Source: Lachnospiraceae bacterium
GTDB lineage: Bacteria; Bacillota; Clostridia; Lachnospirales; Lachnospiraceae
NCBI GenBank assembly: GCA_022792535.1
Contig: JAAWBG010000065.1
Location: forward strand, 1 to 64,000
Direction: 5' to 3'
Length of the DNA: 64,000 nt
A program made the translations under genes and the position numbers. This document shows positions 7,205-14,842 of this stretch, in pieces. Within the stretch, counting starts at the first letter, position 1. Each line of letters begins with the position of its first letter. The notes beneath the pieces were generated by a model. The model saw nothing but the letters and a program-made list of their open reading frames with translations, had not been told where the DNA came from and did no database searches.

Positions 7205-7627
7205 ATGTCCAAATTAAATGATATCTTAAATGAAGCAAATACTCAAGCCTTAAAAGATATTTTAGTTGAAATAGAAATAGAAAAAACAAAAAGAATCAAA
7301 GGAAATTTGGATCGAAATGATTGTGATTATACGGAACATAACGGAATTTTTAACAGGTTGAATTTGCAGTCAATAGGATGTTATATTAAAGAAGGCAGCA
7401 GGTCCTTATCCATAGATAGAACGAGCTTTTCAATGAGAGAACAGATTGCGGAAAAAGAGCTGGATAAAAAATTACATCTTAAATTAGATGAAGAAACGAT
7501 AGAATGGCTTTGGCCGGATATTATAGAATATACTGCTAAGAAAGAAGAAATACAGTTTTCAAAGGGAATGAAAGCAGGGGCAAAATTGGCTTTGTTATTG
7601 ACAAGTGATTCAGAATATGATTTTTAA
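7205..7627 (+). CDS. Unidentified protein of the integrative element
   Basis: Not recognised. A 140-residue, soluble, charged protein (MSKLNDILNEANTQALKDIL onward) without signal peptide, membrane segment or familiar catalytic motif. The N-terminal third is predicted helical; the end (KGMKAGAKLALLLTSDSEYDF) is also helical. The start at 7205 follows AAAGAGGTG; an 18-codon extension upstream has no ribosome site. It is divergent from the XRE pair and convergent with the 7810-8301 gene, with a large palindrome between. Low GC like the rest of this part of the element. It could be an accessory regulator or defence factor; nothing in the sequence decides this. Confidence 0.65.
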   Translation: MSKLNDILNEANTQALKDILVEIEIEKTKRIKGNLDRNDCDYTEHNGIFNRLNLQSIGCYIKEGSRSLSIDRTSFSMREQIAEKELDKKLHLKLDEETIEWLWPDIIEYTAKKEEIQFSKGMKAGAKLALLLTSDSEYDF

Positions 7628-7669
7628 ATATTTAAAGTAATTTGTCGCAGTGGGAAGCGCAAAGTATGG

Positions 7670-7796
7670 TATTATCCTCTTGAGTGATACAAACGATAAA
7701 ATAGAGTTTTTTGTCAAGAACTTGCCACATTTATGTGGTGCAAAGCATTCTTGATAAAAAACTCTATTTTATTGTAAATAAAAAGGGAGGATAATA
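7670..7796. repeat. Large palindromic element between convergent genes
   Basis: Outer arms TATTATCCTC (7670-7679) and GAGGATAATA (7787-7796); an inner stem of 24 bases at 7697-7720 pairs with 7748-7771 with a single G-T wobble; at the apex CCACAT-TT-ATGTGG. It may act as a bidirectional terminator but is far larger than needed, and its terminal inverted repeats resemble a miniature mobile repeat. Confidence 0.7.
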
Positions 7797-7809
7797 TATT
7801 AATTCCTGA

Positions 7810-8301
7810 TTATATTTTATCTGCAAGTACTTCTATTTTTTCTTGATAGAAATATTTAAAAAGATTTGTCAATTCTTCTACTGTAAGGGATTTTAATTGT
7901 GATAATAGGTAGTCTTTGGCTTGTTGGGCAGGAGAAAGAGATTTTGGAAGATTTTCTCCATCAGGGGTACTAATATAATATGTTTTTTCAGGGTATTCAT
8001 GATATATGGTATGGGCCATATTCAGGTGATAATTCCGTTCTTTTATCAGACTTTCTAATTCTGCTATTTTACTGTTTAAAACAATTTCACTGTTGCTATA
8101 TAAGTCTTTATCTTCTAGTTTTAAAATATTCTTTATTTCCGTAGTCACTGTAGAGGAAGCAGGGAAGAGATATCCCTTTTCTAATTTTATAATTTCTTCA
8201 GGAGTTACTTTTAGGTGGTCAGCTAAAACAGAAATATCCATGCCTATTTCTTCACGGCGTTTTCCAAAAGATGTGACAAGGTTCGGAGCTATGCGGAGCA
8301 T
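7810..8301 (-). CDS. XRE-like regulator with C-terminal helical domain
   Basis: 163 residues. The N-terminal part (FGKRREEIGMDISVLADHLKVTPEEIIKLEKG, about residues 12-43) is a degenerate Cro/CI helix-turn-helix, followed by a helical stretch rich in charged residues (SEIVLNSKIAELESLIKERN) and a C-terminal region (QQAKDYLLSQLKSLTVEELTNLFKYF). It may be the main repressor of the element. The start codon lies in the loop of a palindromic repeat (8272-8331), no ribosome site is seen, and the first residues MLRIAPNLVTS are encoded by that repeat. So the native 5' end may have been replaced; a start at the internal Met21 is possible but would cut the helix-turn-helix. Confidence 0.6.
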   Translation of the reverse strand: MLRIAPNLVTSFGKRREEIGMDISVLADHLKVTPEEIIKLEKGYLFPASSTVTTEIKNILKLEDKDLYSNSEIVLNSKIAELESLIKERNYHLNMAHTIYHEYPEKTYYISTPDGENLPKSLSPAQQAKDYLLSQLKSLTVEELTNLFKYFYQEKIEVLADKI

Positions 8302-8331
8302 AGAAAGCGGCAGCGTACGAACCCTGTCACA
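8272..8331. repeat. Palindromic repeat at the 5' end of the XRE-like gene
   Basis: Arms TGTGACAAGGTTCG (8272-8285) and CGAACCCTGTCACA (8318-8331) pair at 13 of 14 positions, and CTATGC-GGA-GCATAG (8289-8303) forms an inner hairpin. The right end lies outside the gene and the left end inside its first codons. This fits a dispersed palindromic repeat inserted over the gene start. Confidence 0.65.
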
Positions 8332-8519
8332 TTAGAAATAGCGTTTTTACAAAATTCCTTAGCCCTCCCCTACTAATAGGGGGGCAGAAAATGCAGAAAA
8401 AGTCTGAAAAAGAGCGGAAAATCGCTGTTTTTAAGCATTTTCATGAAATATATTTTCAGTCACAATTTTAAAAAGGAGGAATAGTATAAACAGACAGATA
8501 TGGGAATAAGGAGAAATAG

Positions 8520-8660
8520 TTGAGGGGAAATTTAACGACTGACAGTGAAAAGAAAAAGAGGAGACAGCTGCAGTACATATTTAAAAAATTGTTTGAATAT
8601 GAGGTGATCACGCTGGAAGAATACAGTAAGGCAATGCAGACTGTCAATGGCGGGAACTGA
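8520..8660 (+). CDS. Small ORF preceding the recombinase
   Basis: A 46-residue ORF from TTG, with AAGGAG six bases upstream. It ends 27 bases before the recombinase start, so the two are probably co-transcribed. The peptide is basic at first (SEKKKRRQLQYIFKKLFEYE) and then VITLEEYSKAMQTVNGGN, resembling the short LEEY-type helices of SHOCT-like proteins. It may be a recombinase accessory factor (directionality factor); that is only a guess from position. The stretch 8332-8519 upstream holds a CCCCTA-CTAA-TAGGGG hairpin (8367-8382) and no other gene. Confidence 0.5.
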   Translation: MRGNLTTDSEKKKRRQLQYIFKKLFEYEVITLEEYSKAMQTVNGGN

Positions 8661-8687
8661 GATGTATTGAGAAATTGGAGGATTGCA

Positions 8688-10304
8688 ATGAGGGAGCGGG
8701 CTGTTATTTATTGCAGGGTAAGTACGGAAGAAGAGAAACAGATCAATGCATTGGAAAATCAGATGAAAGAAGCCAGAAATGCGGCCAAAGAGAATGGCTG
8801 GATCATCGTAGATGAATATATAGACGAAGGAAAAAGTGGAACAACCACCCGAAAGCGTGAGGAATACAATCGTCTTGTGAATCATATGACAGAGGACCGT
8901 TTTGATATTATTATCATAAAATCACAGGACAGATTGATGAGGAATACAAAAGAGTGGTATTTATTTGTGGATAAACTTGTTGTGAATCATAAAAAACTGT
9001 ATCTGTATTTAGAACATAAGTTTTATACCACAGATGACGCGCTGATCACAGGGATAAAGGCAATTTTGGCAGAAGAATATAGCCGGGAATTATCCAAAAA
9101 AGTCAACCATGCCCATGCAAACCGGCAAAAGAATGGAAATTCATTTGTCATTACTTCAAATACCTGGGGATATGATAAAGTCAATAAACAGATAAAAATC
9201 AACGAAAAAGAAGCAGAGATTGTACGTTTTATATACGAAATGTGTGCAAATGGCCATGGAAGCCGAAGCATATCAAAAATGCTGCAGGAAAAGGGCATAG
9301 AAAGTCGGAGCGGGGGTCATTTTAGCGAAACCACAATTCGAAAGATCATAAGGAATCCCCTGTTTAAAGGGACAGCCCTTTTAAATGTCAGGCACAAGGA
9401 TTTTGAAACAAAGAGTACTGTCTATACAAACAAGGAAGATTGGATTGTCAGAGAACATGCGGTACCGCCCATTGTAAGCGAAGAGATTTGGACAGCCGCC
9501 AATGAAAAGATGGATCAGCGTTCCAGAAAAGTGAAAGCAGACGAATATGGAAAAAGAGCGATTGGCATAAATCTGGGAAAACAGGAATTGTCCGGGAAAA
9601 TTATCTGCGGCTATTGCGGAAGTTCCTATTGGCGGACACGCTATAAGAATAAAACAGGAGCTTACACTATCAATTGGTCATGCAGTGAATATGTTTCCAG
9701 GGGACGGAAGAGCAGCGAAACCAGACGGAGAGGGTCTAAGGCGAAAATAAAAGGCATCGGCGGATGTGACAATATACATATCAAAGATGACGATTTGAAC
9801 CAGGTATTAAAAGAGGCGGCCCAGCTTATGCAGTCGCAGATTGGCTATGATATTGTGCAGGAAGCATTTCAGACTTTAGAGCAGATTATAAAAGAGGAAA
9901 GCATAGAAAATATCTTGTGTTCCATAGAAGAGAAAATCAGAGAGGTACAGTCAAAGAGAGAATTACTGGTGGAAAAAATGCTGGAAGGCATTATATCAGA
10001 TGATATGTTTCAGATAAAGGAAGGACAATACAAAGAAAGATATGAAAAATTGTTGGAGGAAAAGGAGACATATATCGCGGAACAAAGGAAAAGAGATTCT
10101 GATCGGCAAAGGCTGAGTCAGATTCAGGAGAGAATCAAAAATATCAGTGAAAATGAACTGGCTGTGGAAGAATTTGTACAAGAAATTGATAAAATTATAG
10201 TATATCCTCACAAACTAGTCTTAAAATTCTATTTATTAGAAGATATGATTGTCCAGGTAAAGCAGATCAACTACCGCAAAAAAGAATTTACAATATGCAG
10301 GTAA
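8688..10304 (+). CDS. Large serine recombinase / integrase
   Basis: Site-specific recombinase of 538 residues. The N-terminal resolvase-type catalytic domain begins MRERAVIYCRVSTEEEK with nucleophile Ser12 in the R-V-S motif and has the family arginines (KSQDRLMRN). The middle 'recombinase' domain is GYDKVNKQIKINEKEAEIVRFIY; a zinc ribbon (CGYCGSSYW, later CSEY and GGCDN) follows at about residues 300-365, then a long coiled coil, as in phiC31/TndX-type integrases. The ATG at 8688 has GGAGG six bases upstream; a TTG seven codons earlier is less likely. It should act on the attachment sites at 6011-6044 and 10440-10475. Confidence 0.93.
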   Translation: MRERAVIYCRVSTEEEKQINALENQMKEARNAAKENGWIIVDEYIDEGKSGTTTRKREEYNRLVNHMTEDRFDIIIIKSQDRLMRNTKEWYLFVDKLVVNHKKLYLYLEHKFYTTDDALITGIKAILAEEYSRELSKKVNHAHANRQKNGNSFVITSNTWGYDKVNKQIKINEKEAEIVRFIYEMCANGHGSRSISKMLQEKGIESRSGGHFSETTIRKIIRNPLFKGTALLNVRHKDFETKSTVYTNKEDWIVREHAVPPIVSEEIWTAANEKMDQRSRKVKADEYGKRAIGINLGKQELSGKIICGYCGSSYWRTRYKNKTGAYTINWSCSEYVSRGRKSSETRRRGSKAKIKGIGGCDNIHIKDDDLNQVLKEAAQLMQSQIGYDIVQEAFQTLEQIIKEESIENILCSIEEKIREVQSKRELLVEKMLEGIISDDMFQIKEGQYKERYEKLLEEKETYIAEQRKRDSDRQRLSQIQERIKNISENELAVEEFVQEIDKIIVYPHKLVLKFYLLEDMIVQVKQINYRKKEFTICR

Positions 10305-10316
10305 TATTATTACAGT

Positions 10317-10437
10317 GATTAGGGTGTCAAAAGGGTGCGACGCGCCCACTCTATGCTATATATTGATGTGCAAACAAGTTTGCAATAGCAATATATGGTA
10401 TGAGTATAGCGCCAAAAGCGCTTTTGACACCCTAATC
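10317..10437. repeat. Palindromic element after the recombinase gene
   Basis: A perfect 17-bp inverted repeat, GATTAGGGTGTCAAAAG (10317-10333) with its complement at 10421-10437, encloses a weaker CTCTATGCTATATATTG-type stem and a GCAAAC-AA-GTTTGC apex. It separates the recombinase from attR. It could be a transcription terminator for both directions or a dispersed repeat. Confidence 0.65.
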
Positions 10438-10439
10438 TT

Positions 10440-10475
10440 ACAGTATGTAATCTCAGCTTAATACCTGGCTTCCAT
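10440..10475. other. Right attachment junction (attR)
   Basis: The core AATACCTG (10460-10467) joins the element to the permease gene on the right. The element-side arm ACAGTATGTAATCTCAG (10440-10456) is the inverted partner of the arm at 6028-6044. In a rebuilt attP the arms flank CTTAATAC, whose centre is the asymmetric dinucleotide AA, at the edge of the shared core. Confidence 0.82.
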
Positions 10476-11157
10476 AAATAATCAGATATCCAAGTCCCTG
10501 CCGGGAAGCGATAAATTCACCGATGATGACACCTACGAGACACAGTCCGATATTGACCTTCATAATAGAAAAAAGAGAAGGAATATTAGAGGGGAGAATG
10601 ACTTTGGTCAATACGTGGTATTTTTGCCCGCCCATGGTGTAGATCAATTTTATTTTTTCTGGATCGGTGGATTGAAAGCTGGTGTAGAGACTTAAAATAG
10701 AACCGAAAATTGCCACAGAGATTCCCGTCAGGATGATTGTGTTGTAAGTTGCGCCTAACCACACAATCAGCAGAGGGGCCAGCGCAGATTTCGGCAGGCT
10801 GTTTAAGATCACCAGGTAGGGTTCTAAAGTTTCTGAGAGGCCCTTGTTTAACCACAATAGGATTGTGATGGCCAGTGCAAAAAATAGCACAAGCAAAAAA
10901 CTGGCGATGGTTTCAAATAATGTGATTCCAATGTGGAGAAACAGCGTGCGGTCCAGGATCATGCCATAAGCGCAGAGAAAGACTTTGGAAGGACTGCTGA
11001 AGATAAAGGAATCAATCAATTCCAGTCTGGCGGCCCCTTCCCAGACAGCTAGAAATAAAATAAAAATGCACAGCCGGCTGACTGTGACAGTGCGTTTATG
11101 CTTCTTTTGGGTGAGAAGAAAATTTTGTTGTGCCAGGGAGAGTTCACTCATTGTCAT
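10453..11157 (-). pseudogene. ABC transporter permease (NitT/TauT type), split by the element
   Basis: 5' part of an importer permease: 232 native residues, then two residues and a stop (LS) supplied by the element. It has about five hydrophobic segments and the EAA-like loop (IYTMGGQKYHVLTKVILPSNIPSLFSIMKV), and ends at GYLIIYGSQV. Family members continue with one more membrane helix, and exactly such an end is found at 5914-6030. The gene overlaps the ATPase gene by 14 bases. The truncated product lacks its last helix, so transport is probably lost unless the element excises. Confidence 0.9.
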
Positions 11158-11920
11158 TCAGCTCCTTCCATATTTGATTGAAATAATCCTTGAACTCCGG
11201 GGAATTTCGACGTTCCAATGCACTGATATTATTGGGAAAAGCGATATCTACAATTTTTTGAATCGTAGCGGGACGTTTGCTTAATACCAGGACGCGGTTG
11301 GCCAGACTGATGGCCTCGGACAGATCGTGAGTCACTAAAATGGCAGTTTTCTCTTCTTTCTTGATGATCGCTCCGATATCGTCTCCTACCGTAAGTCTGG
11401 TCTGGTAGTCTAAAGCGGAAAAAGGTTCGTCAAGGAGCAGAATCTCCGGCTTCAGTGCAAGAGTACGGATCAGAGCTGCCCGCTGGCGCATGCCTCCAGA
11501 GAGCTGAGAGGGCCTGGCGTCCTTAAATTTATAGAGCCCGTAAGTTTTCAGCATATCTAAAACCATTTCTTTTGTTTCCGGCGTCAGTTTTTTTTGTATT
11601 TCCAATCCCAATAGGACGTTTTTTTCAATGGTGCGCCACTCAAACAGATGATCGTGCTGGAGCATATAGCCCATGGAACCATTGCCTTTTTGAGTCAATT
11701 TTGCATTAGAAAGAAAAATAGAACCGTGTTCCGGTTCCAAAAGGCCTGACAGAAGAGACAAAAGAGTGGATTTGCCGCACCCGCTGGGTCCTACAATCGC
11801 CAGAAAATCACCTTTATAAACCGTAAAATTTATGTTGGATAACGCAGGCGTTTCCCCTTGCATGGTGTGATAGGAATATCCTACGTGGTTGATTTCCATT
11901 AATTTTTCCATATTTTCCAT
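11144..11920 (-). CDS. ABC transporter ATPase (NitT/TauT type)
   Basis: 258-residue ATPase with Walker A GPSGCGKSTLLSLLSG, signature LSGGMRQRAALIRTLA, Walker B ILLLDEPFSALD and switch VTHDLSEA; nearest the SsuB/TauB/ThiZ-type group by sequence feel. It is the first gene of the operon with the split permease. No substrate-binding protein gene is present here, so it must lie elsewhere or be lost, and the substrate (for example sulfonate, nitrate, pyrimidine) cannot be assigned. AAGGAG precedes the chosen ATG. A plausible promoter is TTCACA and TATCAT with an 18-base spacer on the minus strand around 11950-11980. Confidence 0.88.
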   Translation of the reverse strand: MENMEKLMEINHVGYSYHTMQGETPALSNINFTVYKGDFLAIVGPSGCGKSTLLSLLSGLLEPEHGSIFLSNAKLTQKGNGSMGYMLQHDHLFEWRTIEKNVLLGLEIQKKLTPETKEMVLDMLKTYGLYKFKDARPSQLSGGMRQRAALIRTLALKPEILLLDEPFSALDYQTRLTVGDDIGAIIKKEEKTAILVTHDLSEAISLANRVLVLSKRPATIQKIVDIAFPNNISALERRNSPEFKDYFNQIWKELNDNE

Positions 11921-11970
11921 AAAATTCTCCTTATTGTTGCTTGTTATATGATATGATTCAGACAGAAAGA

Positions 11971-11999
11971 TTGTGAAAAGACAGAAAAGATGATAAAAT
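11971..11999 (+). promoter_or_regulatory. Promoter of the two-component operon
   Basis: TTGTGA (11971-11976), 17-base spacer, TAAAAT (11994-11999), about 45 bases before the response-regulator start. Confidence 0.5.
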
Positions 12000-12043
12000 A
12001 AATGGTAAAATAGAAAAATAAAAAAACAGGAGTGGAAAATCAG

Positions 12044-12727
12044 ATGAAATACGATTGTTTGATGATAGATGATGAAACATTGCTGGCAGACAGTACAGCG
12101 GAATACTTTAATTTGTTTGGAGTGAAAACAGCGGCGGTCTACAGTGTAGAAGAGAGCCGCTGTTTTTTTGAGGAGAATAAGGCGGATTTAGTGCTGCTGG
12201 ATATCAATTTAGGGGATGGAAGCGGATTTGCTCTGTGCAGAGAACTGCGGGAGAAGACAGATATTCCAATTTTGTTTCTCTCAGCGCGGACAAGTGATGA
12301 TGATAAAATCGCCGCTTTAAATATCGGAGGGGACGACTACATACAAAAACCTTATTCCCTGGGCGTTCTGCTGGCCAAGGTCCGGGCAGTGTTAAAACGT
12401 TATGGCCAAAACAGCAAGGGGGAAAATTATTCAGATGAGAGATTGTACATTGACATTGCGGGGAAAAAGGTGCTGGTAGAAAATAAGCCTGTGAAATTGA
12501 CCATGCTGGAATTCAAGCTTTTGGCATATCTGGTTCAAAACAGGGAGAAGGTAGTCTCGAAACAGGAACTGTTTGAAAAAGTCTGGGAAGACCGTTTTAC
12601 CGGAGATGGAACCCTTAATGTACATATTCGAAAGATTCGGGAGGCGATAGAGAAAAATCCTAATCAGCCGGAATATATCATTACTTTTTGGGGGAATGGA
12701 TACAAATTTGAGGGAGGCAGAACATGA
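12044..12727 (+). CDS. OmpR-family response regulator
   Basis: 227-residue two-part regulator. The receiver domain has acidic residues DD at 9-10, phospho-acceptor Asp53 (LVLLDINLGDGSG) and the conserved lysine in YIQKPYSLG; the C-terminal winged helix ends in the family pattern (VHIRKIREAIEKNPNQPEYIITFWGNGYKF). The ATG at 12044 is preferred over a GTG at 12032 that overlaps the AGGAG site. It overlaps the kinase gene by 4 bases. It probably activates the ABC genes downstream by binding the repeats at 13985-14026. Confidence 0.92.
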   Translation: MKYDCLMIDDETLLADSTAEYFNLFGVKTAAVYSVEESRCFFEENKADLVLLDINLGDGSGFALCRELREKTDIPILFLSARTSDDDKIAALNIGGDDYIQKPYSLGVLLAKVRAVLKRYGQNSKGENYSDERLYIDIAGKKVLVENKPVKLTMLEFKLLAYLVQNREKVVSKQELFEKVWEDRFTGDGTLNVHIRKIREAIEKNPNQPEYIITFWGNGYKFEGGRT

Positions 12728-13989
12728 AAAAACATCTGTTTCTTTTTTGCATGAGTTTGACTTTTCTGTTGGAAGGGGCAGCGGCGTTTCTTTTTTTCAG
12801 AGAGAAAGACAGCGGCGCGCAGGATGTAGTTGCGGTGAATCGGGTGGTGAAAACCTTAGAGAGAGATTGGAATCATCTGGACAAACATAAGAACGCCACA
12901 GAGCTTGACTATGCGGTACTGGATTCAGAAGGGAATCTTCTCTGGAAAACAAGAGAGGATTTAAGTGAAAGTATGAATGCTGCTATTGCTCACAGAGATA
13001 CCATACTTGATTTGAGCCAAGAAGGAAATACTCTTGGAAAAGTCCTCATTTATAATAACAGTGAAGATGTATTTACAGAGAGAAGACGCGCTGCAGTGAC
13101 GGGGATAGGAGTACTTTCGCTGATTCAGATCCTTCTCTTTGGAAGTTATGGATTCCTTCTCTATCGGAAGATGGTTCTTCCTTTTCACAAACTGGAAGGA
13201 TTTGCAGAGCGGATTGCCGGAGGGAATCTGGACGTTCCTCTGGAGATGGACAGGCAGAATTTGTTCGGCGTTTTTACGGAAAGTTTTGATCTGATGCGCG
13301 CAGAGTTAAAAAGAGCGAGACTTGCAGAAGCAGAGGCAAATGCAGAGAAAAAGGAACTGGTGGCGAAATTGTCTCATGATATCAAAACACCGGTTGCCAG
13401 TATAAAGGCGGCGGCTGAAGTGGGATCTGCTCTTGCGGAAGACAAAAAGATAAGAGAGAATTACCAGCAGATTATTCAAAAAGCAGATCAGATCAATAGG
13501 CTGGTCACCAACCTGTTTACCGCCACCTTGGAGGAGCTGCAGGAACTGCCGGTTCAGCCCATTGATATGGAGAGCAGTGAATTGCAGAATTTATTAGAAA
13601 ACGCGGATTATCTTTGCCGGGCTGAAAAAGTCCATGTTCCTTCCTGCCTGATCTGGGCGGACAGACTCCGTCTCCAGCAGGTATTTGACAATATTTTTGC
13701 AAATTCCTATAAATATGCAGATACCGCCATTGAAGTACAGGCAGAACGGACCAGCAGCCAGATTCTTATTGTGATAGAAGATTTTGGCGGCGGAGTGCCC
13801 AAAGAAGAACTTTTCCATTTGAAAGAAAAGTTCTTCCGGGGAAATAATGCAAAAGAAGTAGAAGGCGCCGGACTTGGATTGTTTATTTCAGATCATTTTA
13901 TGAAAAGAATGGACGGGGCTTTTCTTGTAGAAAATGGAACAAAGGGCCTGAGAGTTACGGTAGCAGTCTCTTTAAGCGGCAGGATTTAA
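12724..13989 (+). CDS. Sensor histidine kinase
   Basis: 421-residue membrane kinase: membrane segment at about 7-25, an extracellular region of about 100 residues, second segment about 125-147, HAMP linker, H-box with His218 (LSHDIKTPVASI), N-box DNIFANSYKYAD and G-boxes DFGGGVP and GAGLGLFI. Partner of the regulator it overlaps. The sizeable sensor loop distinguishes it from BceS-type kinases, which have almost none, though the gene set RR-HK-ATPase-FtsX permease is the antimicrobial-peptide-response arrangement. The signal is unknown. Confidence 0.92.
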   Translation: MKKHLFLFCMSLTFLLEGAAAFLFFREKDSGAQDVVAVNRVVKTLERDWNHLDKHKNATELDYAVLDSEGNLLWKTREDLSESMNAAIAHRDTILDLSQEGNTLGKVLIYNNSEDVFTERRRAAVTGIGVLSLIQILLFGSYGFLLYRKMVLPFHKLEGFAERIAGGNLDVPLEMDRQNLFGVFTESFDLMRAELKRARLAEAEANAEKKELVAKLSHDIKTPVASIKAAAEVGSALAEDKKIRENYQQIIQKADQINRLVTNLFTATLEELQELPVQPIDMESSELQNLLENADYLCRAEKVHVPSCLIWADRLRLQQVFDNIFANSYKYADTAIEVQAERTSSQILIVIEDFGGGVPKEELFHLKEKFFRGNNAKEVEGAGLGLFISDHFMKRMDGAFLVENGTKGLRVTVAVSLSGRI

Positions 13990-14039
13990 GGATTATTTAA
14001 GGATTACATAAGGACATTTAAGAACTGAAAAAATAAAAT
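13985..14039 (+). promoter_or_regulatory. Iterated repeats and promoter before the ABC genes
   Basis: Four related decamers follow at 11, 11 and 10 bases: TTTAAGGATT (13985), TTTAAGGATT (13996), CATAAGGACA (14007), TTTAAGAACT (14017). A -10 TAAAAT stands at 14034-14039 with no good -35, the repeats taking its place. One-turn periodicity is typical of OmpR-family binding arrays, so this is probably an activator-dependent promoter for the ATPase and permease genes. Confidence 0.65.
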
Positions 14040-14080
14040 AGAACGTGTACAGGAAAGAGAGCAGGAAGGGAGATTTTGAT

Positions 14081-14839
14081 ATGAAAAAAACATGTGTAGA
14101 AGCAGAAAATTTAAGTAAATCCTTCTCCAGCGGAGGAAATTTACAGCACGTTCTAAAGAATATTGATTTGGAGCTTTATCAGGGGGATTTTACTGTGATT
14201 ATGGGAGCCAGCGGCGCTGGGAAATCCACCCTTTTGTATGCCCTTTCTGGAATGGATACGCCTTCTTTAGGGAAGATCTCGTTTGGAGGAAATATCATAT
14301 CAGACCTTGACCAAGATGGACTTGCGGTATTTCGGCGGAAGCACTGCGGATTTGTGTTTCAACAGATTTATTTAATAGATGGAATGAGTGTGATGGATAA
14401 TGTGCTGGCGGCAGGCTTATTGATAAGTAAGGACAAAAAGGCTGTGATCCAGCGGGCAAAGGAATTGTTTCAGGCAGTAGATCTGCCGGAAGAGACCCAG
14501 AGAAAATTTCCAGCGCAGCTTTCCGGCGGGGAAGCTCAGCGTGTGGGAATTGTGCGGGGGCTGATCAATTCGCCGGAAGTCTTATTTGCAGATGAACCTA
14601 CGGGAGCTTTAAATTCCAAGACTGGATTAGACGTTTTAGATACCCTTACCAAATTTAACGAACAGGGCCAAAGCGTGGTGATGGTGACACATGATACCCG
14701 TTCCGCCCGCCGGGGCAATCGCATCCTATATTTAAAAGACGGCAGAATTTTAGGAGAGTGCGATTTAGGCAGATATGTTCATGGCGATAAACAAAGACAC
14801 GAGAAGCTGTCAGCCTTTCTCACAGAAATGGGGTGGTAA
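14081..14839 (+). CDS. ABC ATPase of an FtsX-type exporter (BceA/MacB-like)
   Basis: 252-residue ATPase with Walker A GASGAGKSTLLYALSG, signature LSGGEAQRVGIVRGLI, Walker B VLFADEPTGALN and VTHDTRSA. The EPTGALN form is typical of the LolD/MacB/BceA class, which works with FtsX-fold permeases in efflux or target protection rather than import. GAAGGGAG precedes the ATG at 14081; a GTG 12 codons upstream is less likely. The permease follows after 3 bases. Likely role: resistance to a cell-envelope-active peptide. Confidence 0.9.
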   Translation: MKKTCVEAENLSKSFSSGGNLQHVLKNIDLELYQGDFTVIMGASGAGKSTLLYALSGMDTPSLGKISFGGNIISDLDQDGLAVFRRKHCGFVFQQIYLIDGMSVMDNVLAAGLLISKDKKAVIQRAKELFQAVDLPEETQRKFPAQLSGGEAQRVGIVRGLINSPEVLFADEPTGALNSKTGLDVLDTLTKFNEQGQSVVMVTHDTRSARRGNRILYLKDGRILGECDLGRYVHGDKQRHEKLSAFLTEMGW

Positions 14840-14842
14840 GCC

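Larger units (their letters stand above)
6023..10467. mobile_element. Serine-recombinase integrative element inserted in an ABC permease gene
   Basis: About 4.4 kb bounded by the direct repeat AATACCTG. It carries a type I toxin with antisense RNA, two small XRE proteins, an unidentified protein, a degenerate XRE protein, a 46-residue small ORF and a large serine recombinase. Much of 6300-8300 is more AT-rich than the flanks. Three palindromic elements lie inside. No transfer, replication or capsid genes are seen, so it is either a minimal integrative element, a remnant of a larger one, or an excision element of the kind that interrupts developmental genes in Firmicutes. The ends are defined by exact restoration of the permease frame. 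Confidence 0.85.

Noticed and set aside
8401-8440. AGCG/CGCT hairpin followed by GTTTTT as terminator
   Set aside because: A four-pair stem is too short to claim.
14045-14080. GTG-initiated extension of the ABC ATPase
   Set aside because: No ribosome site, and it overlaps the promoter region; ATG at 14081 has GGGAG and matches the family start.
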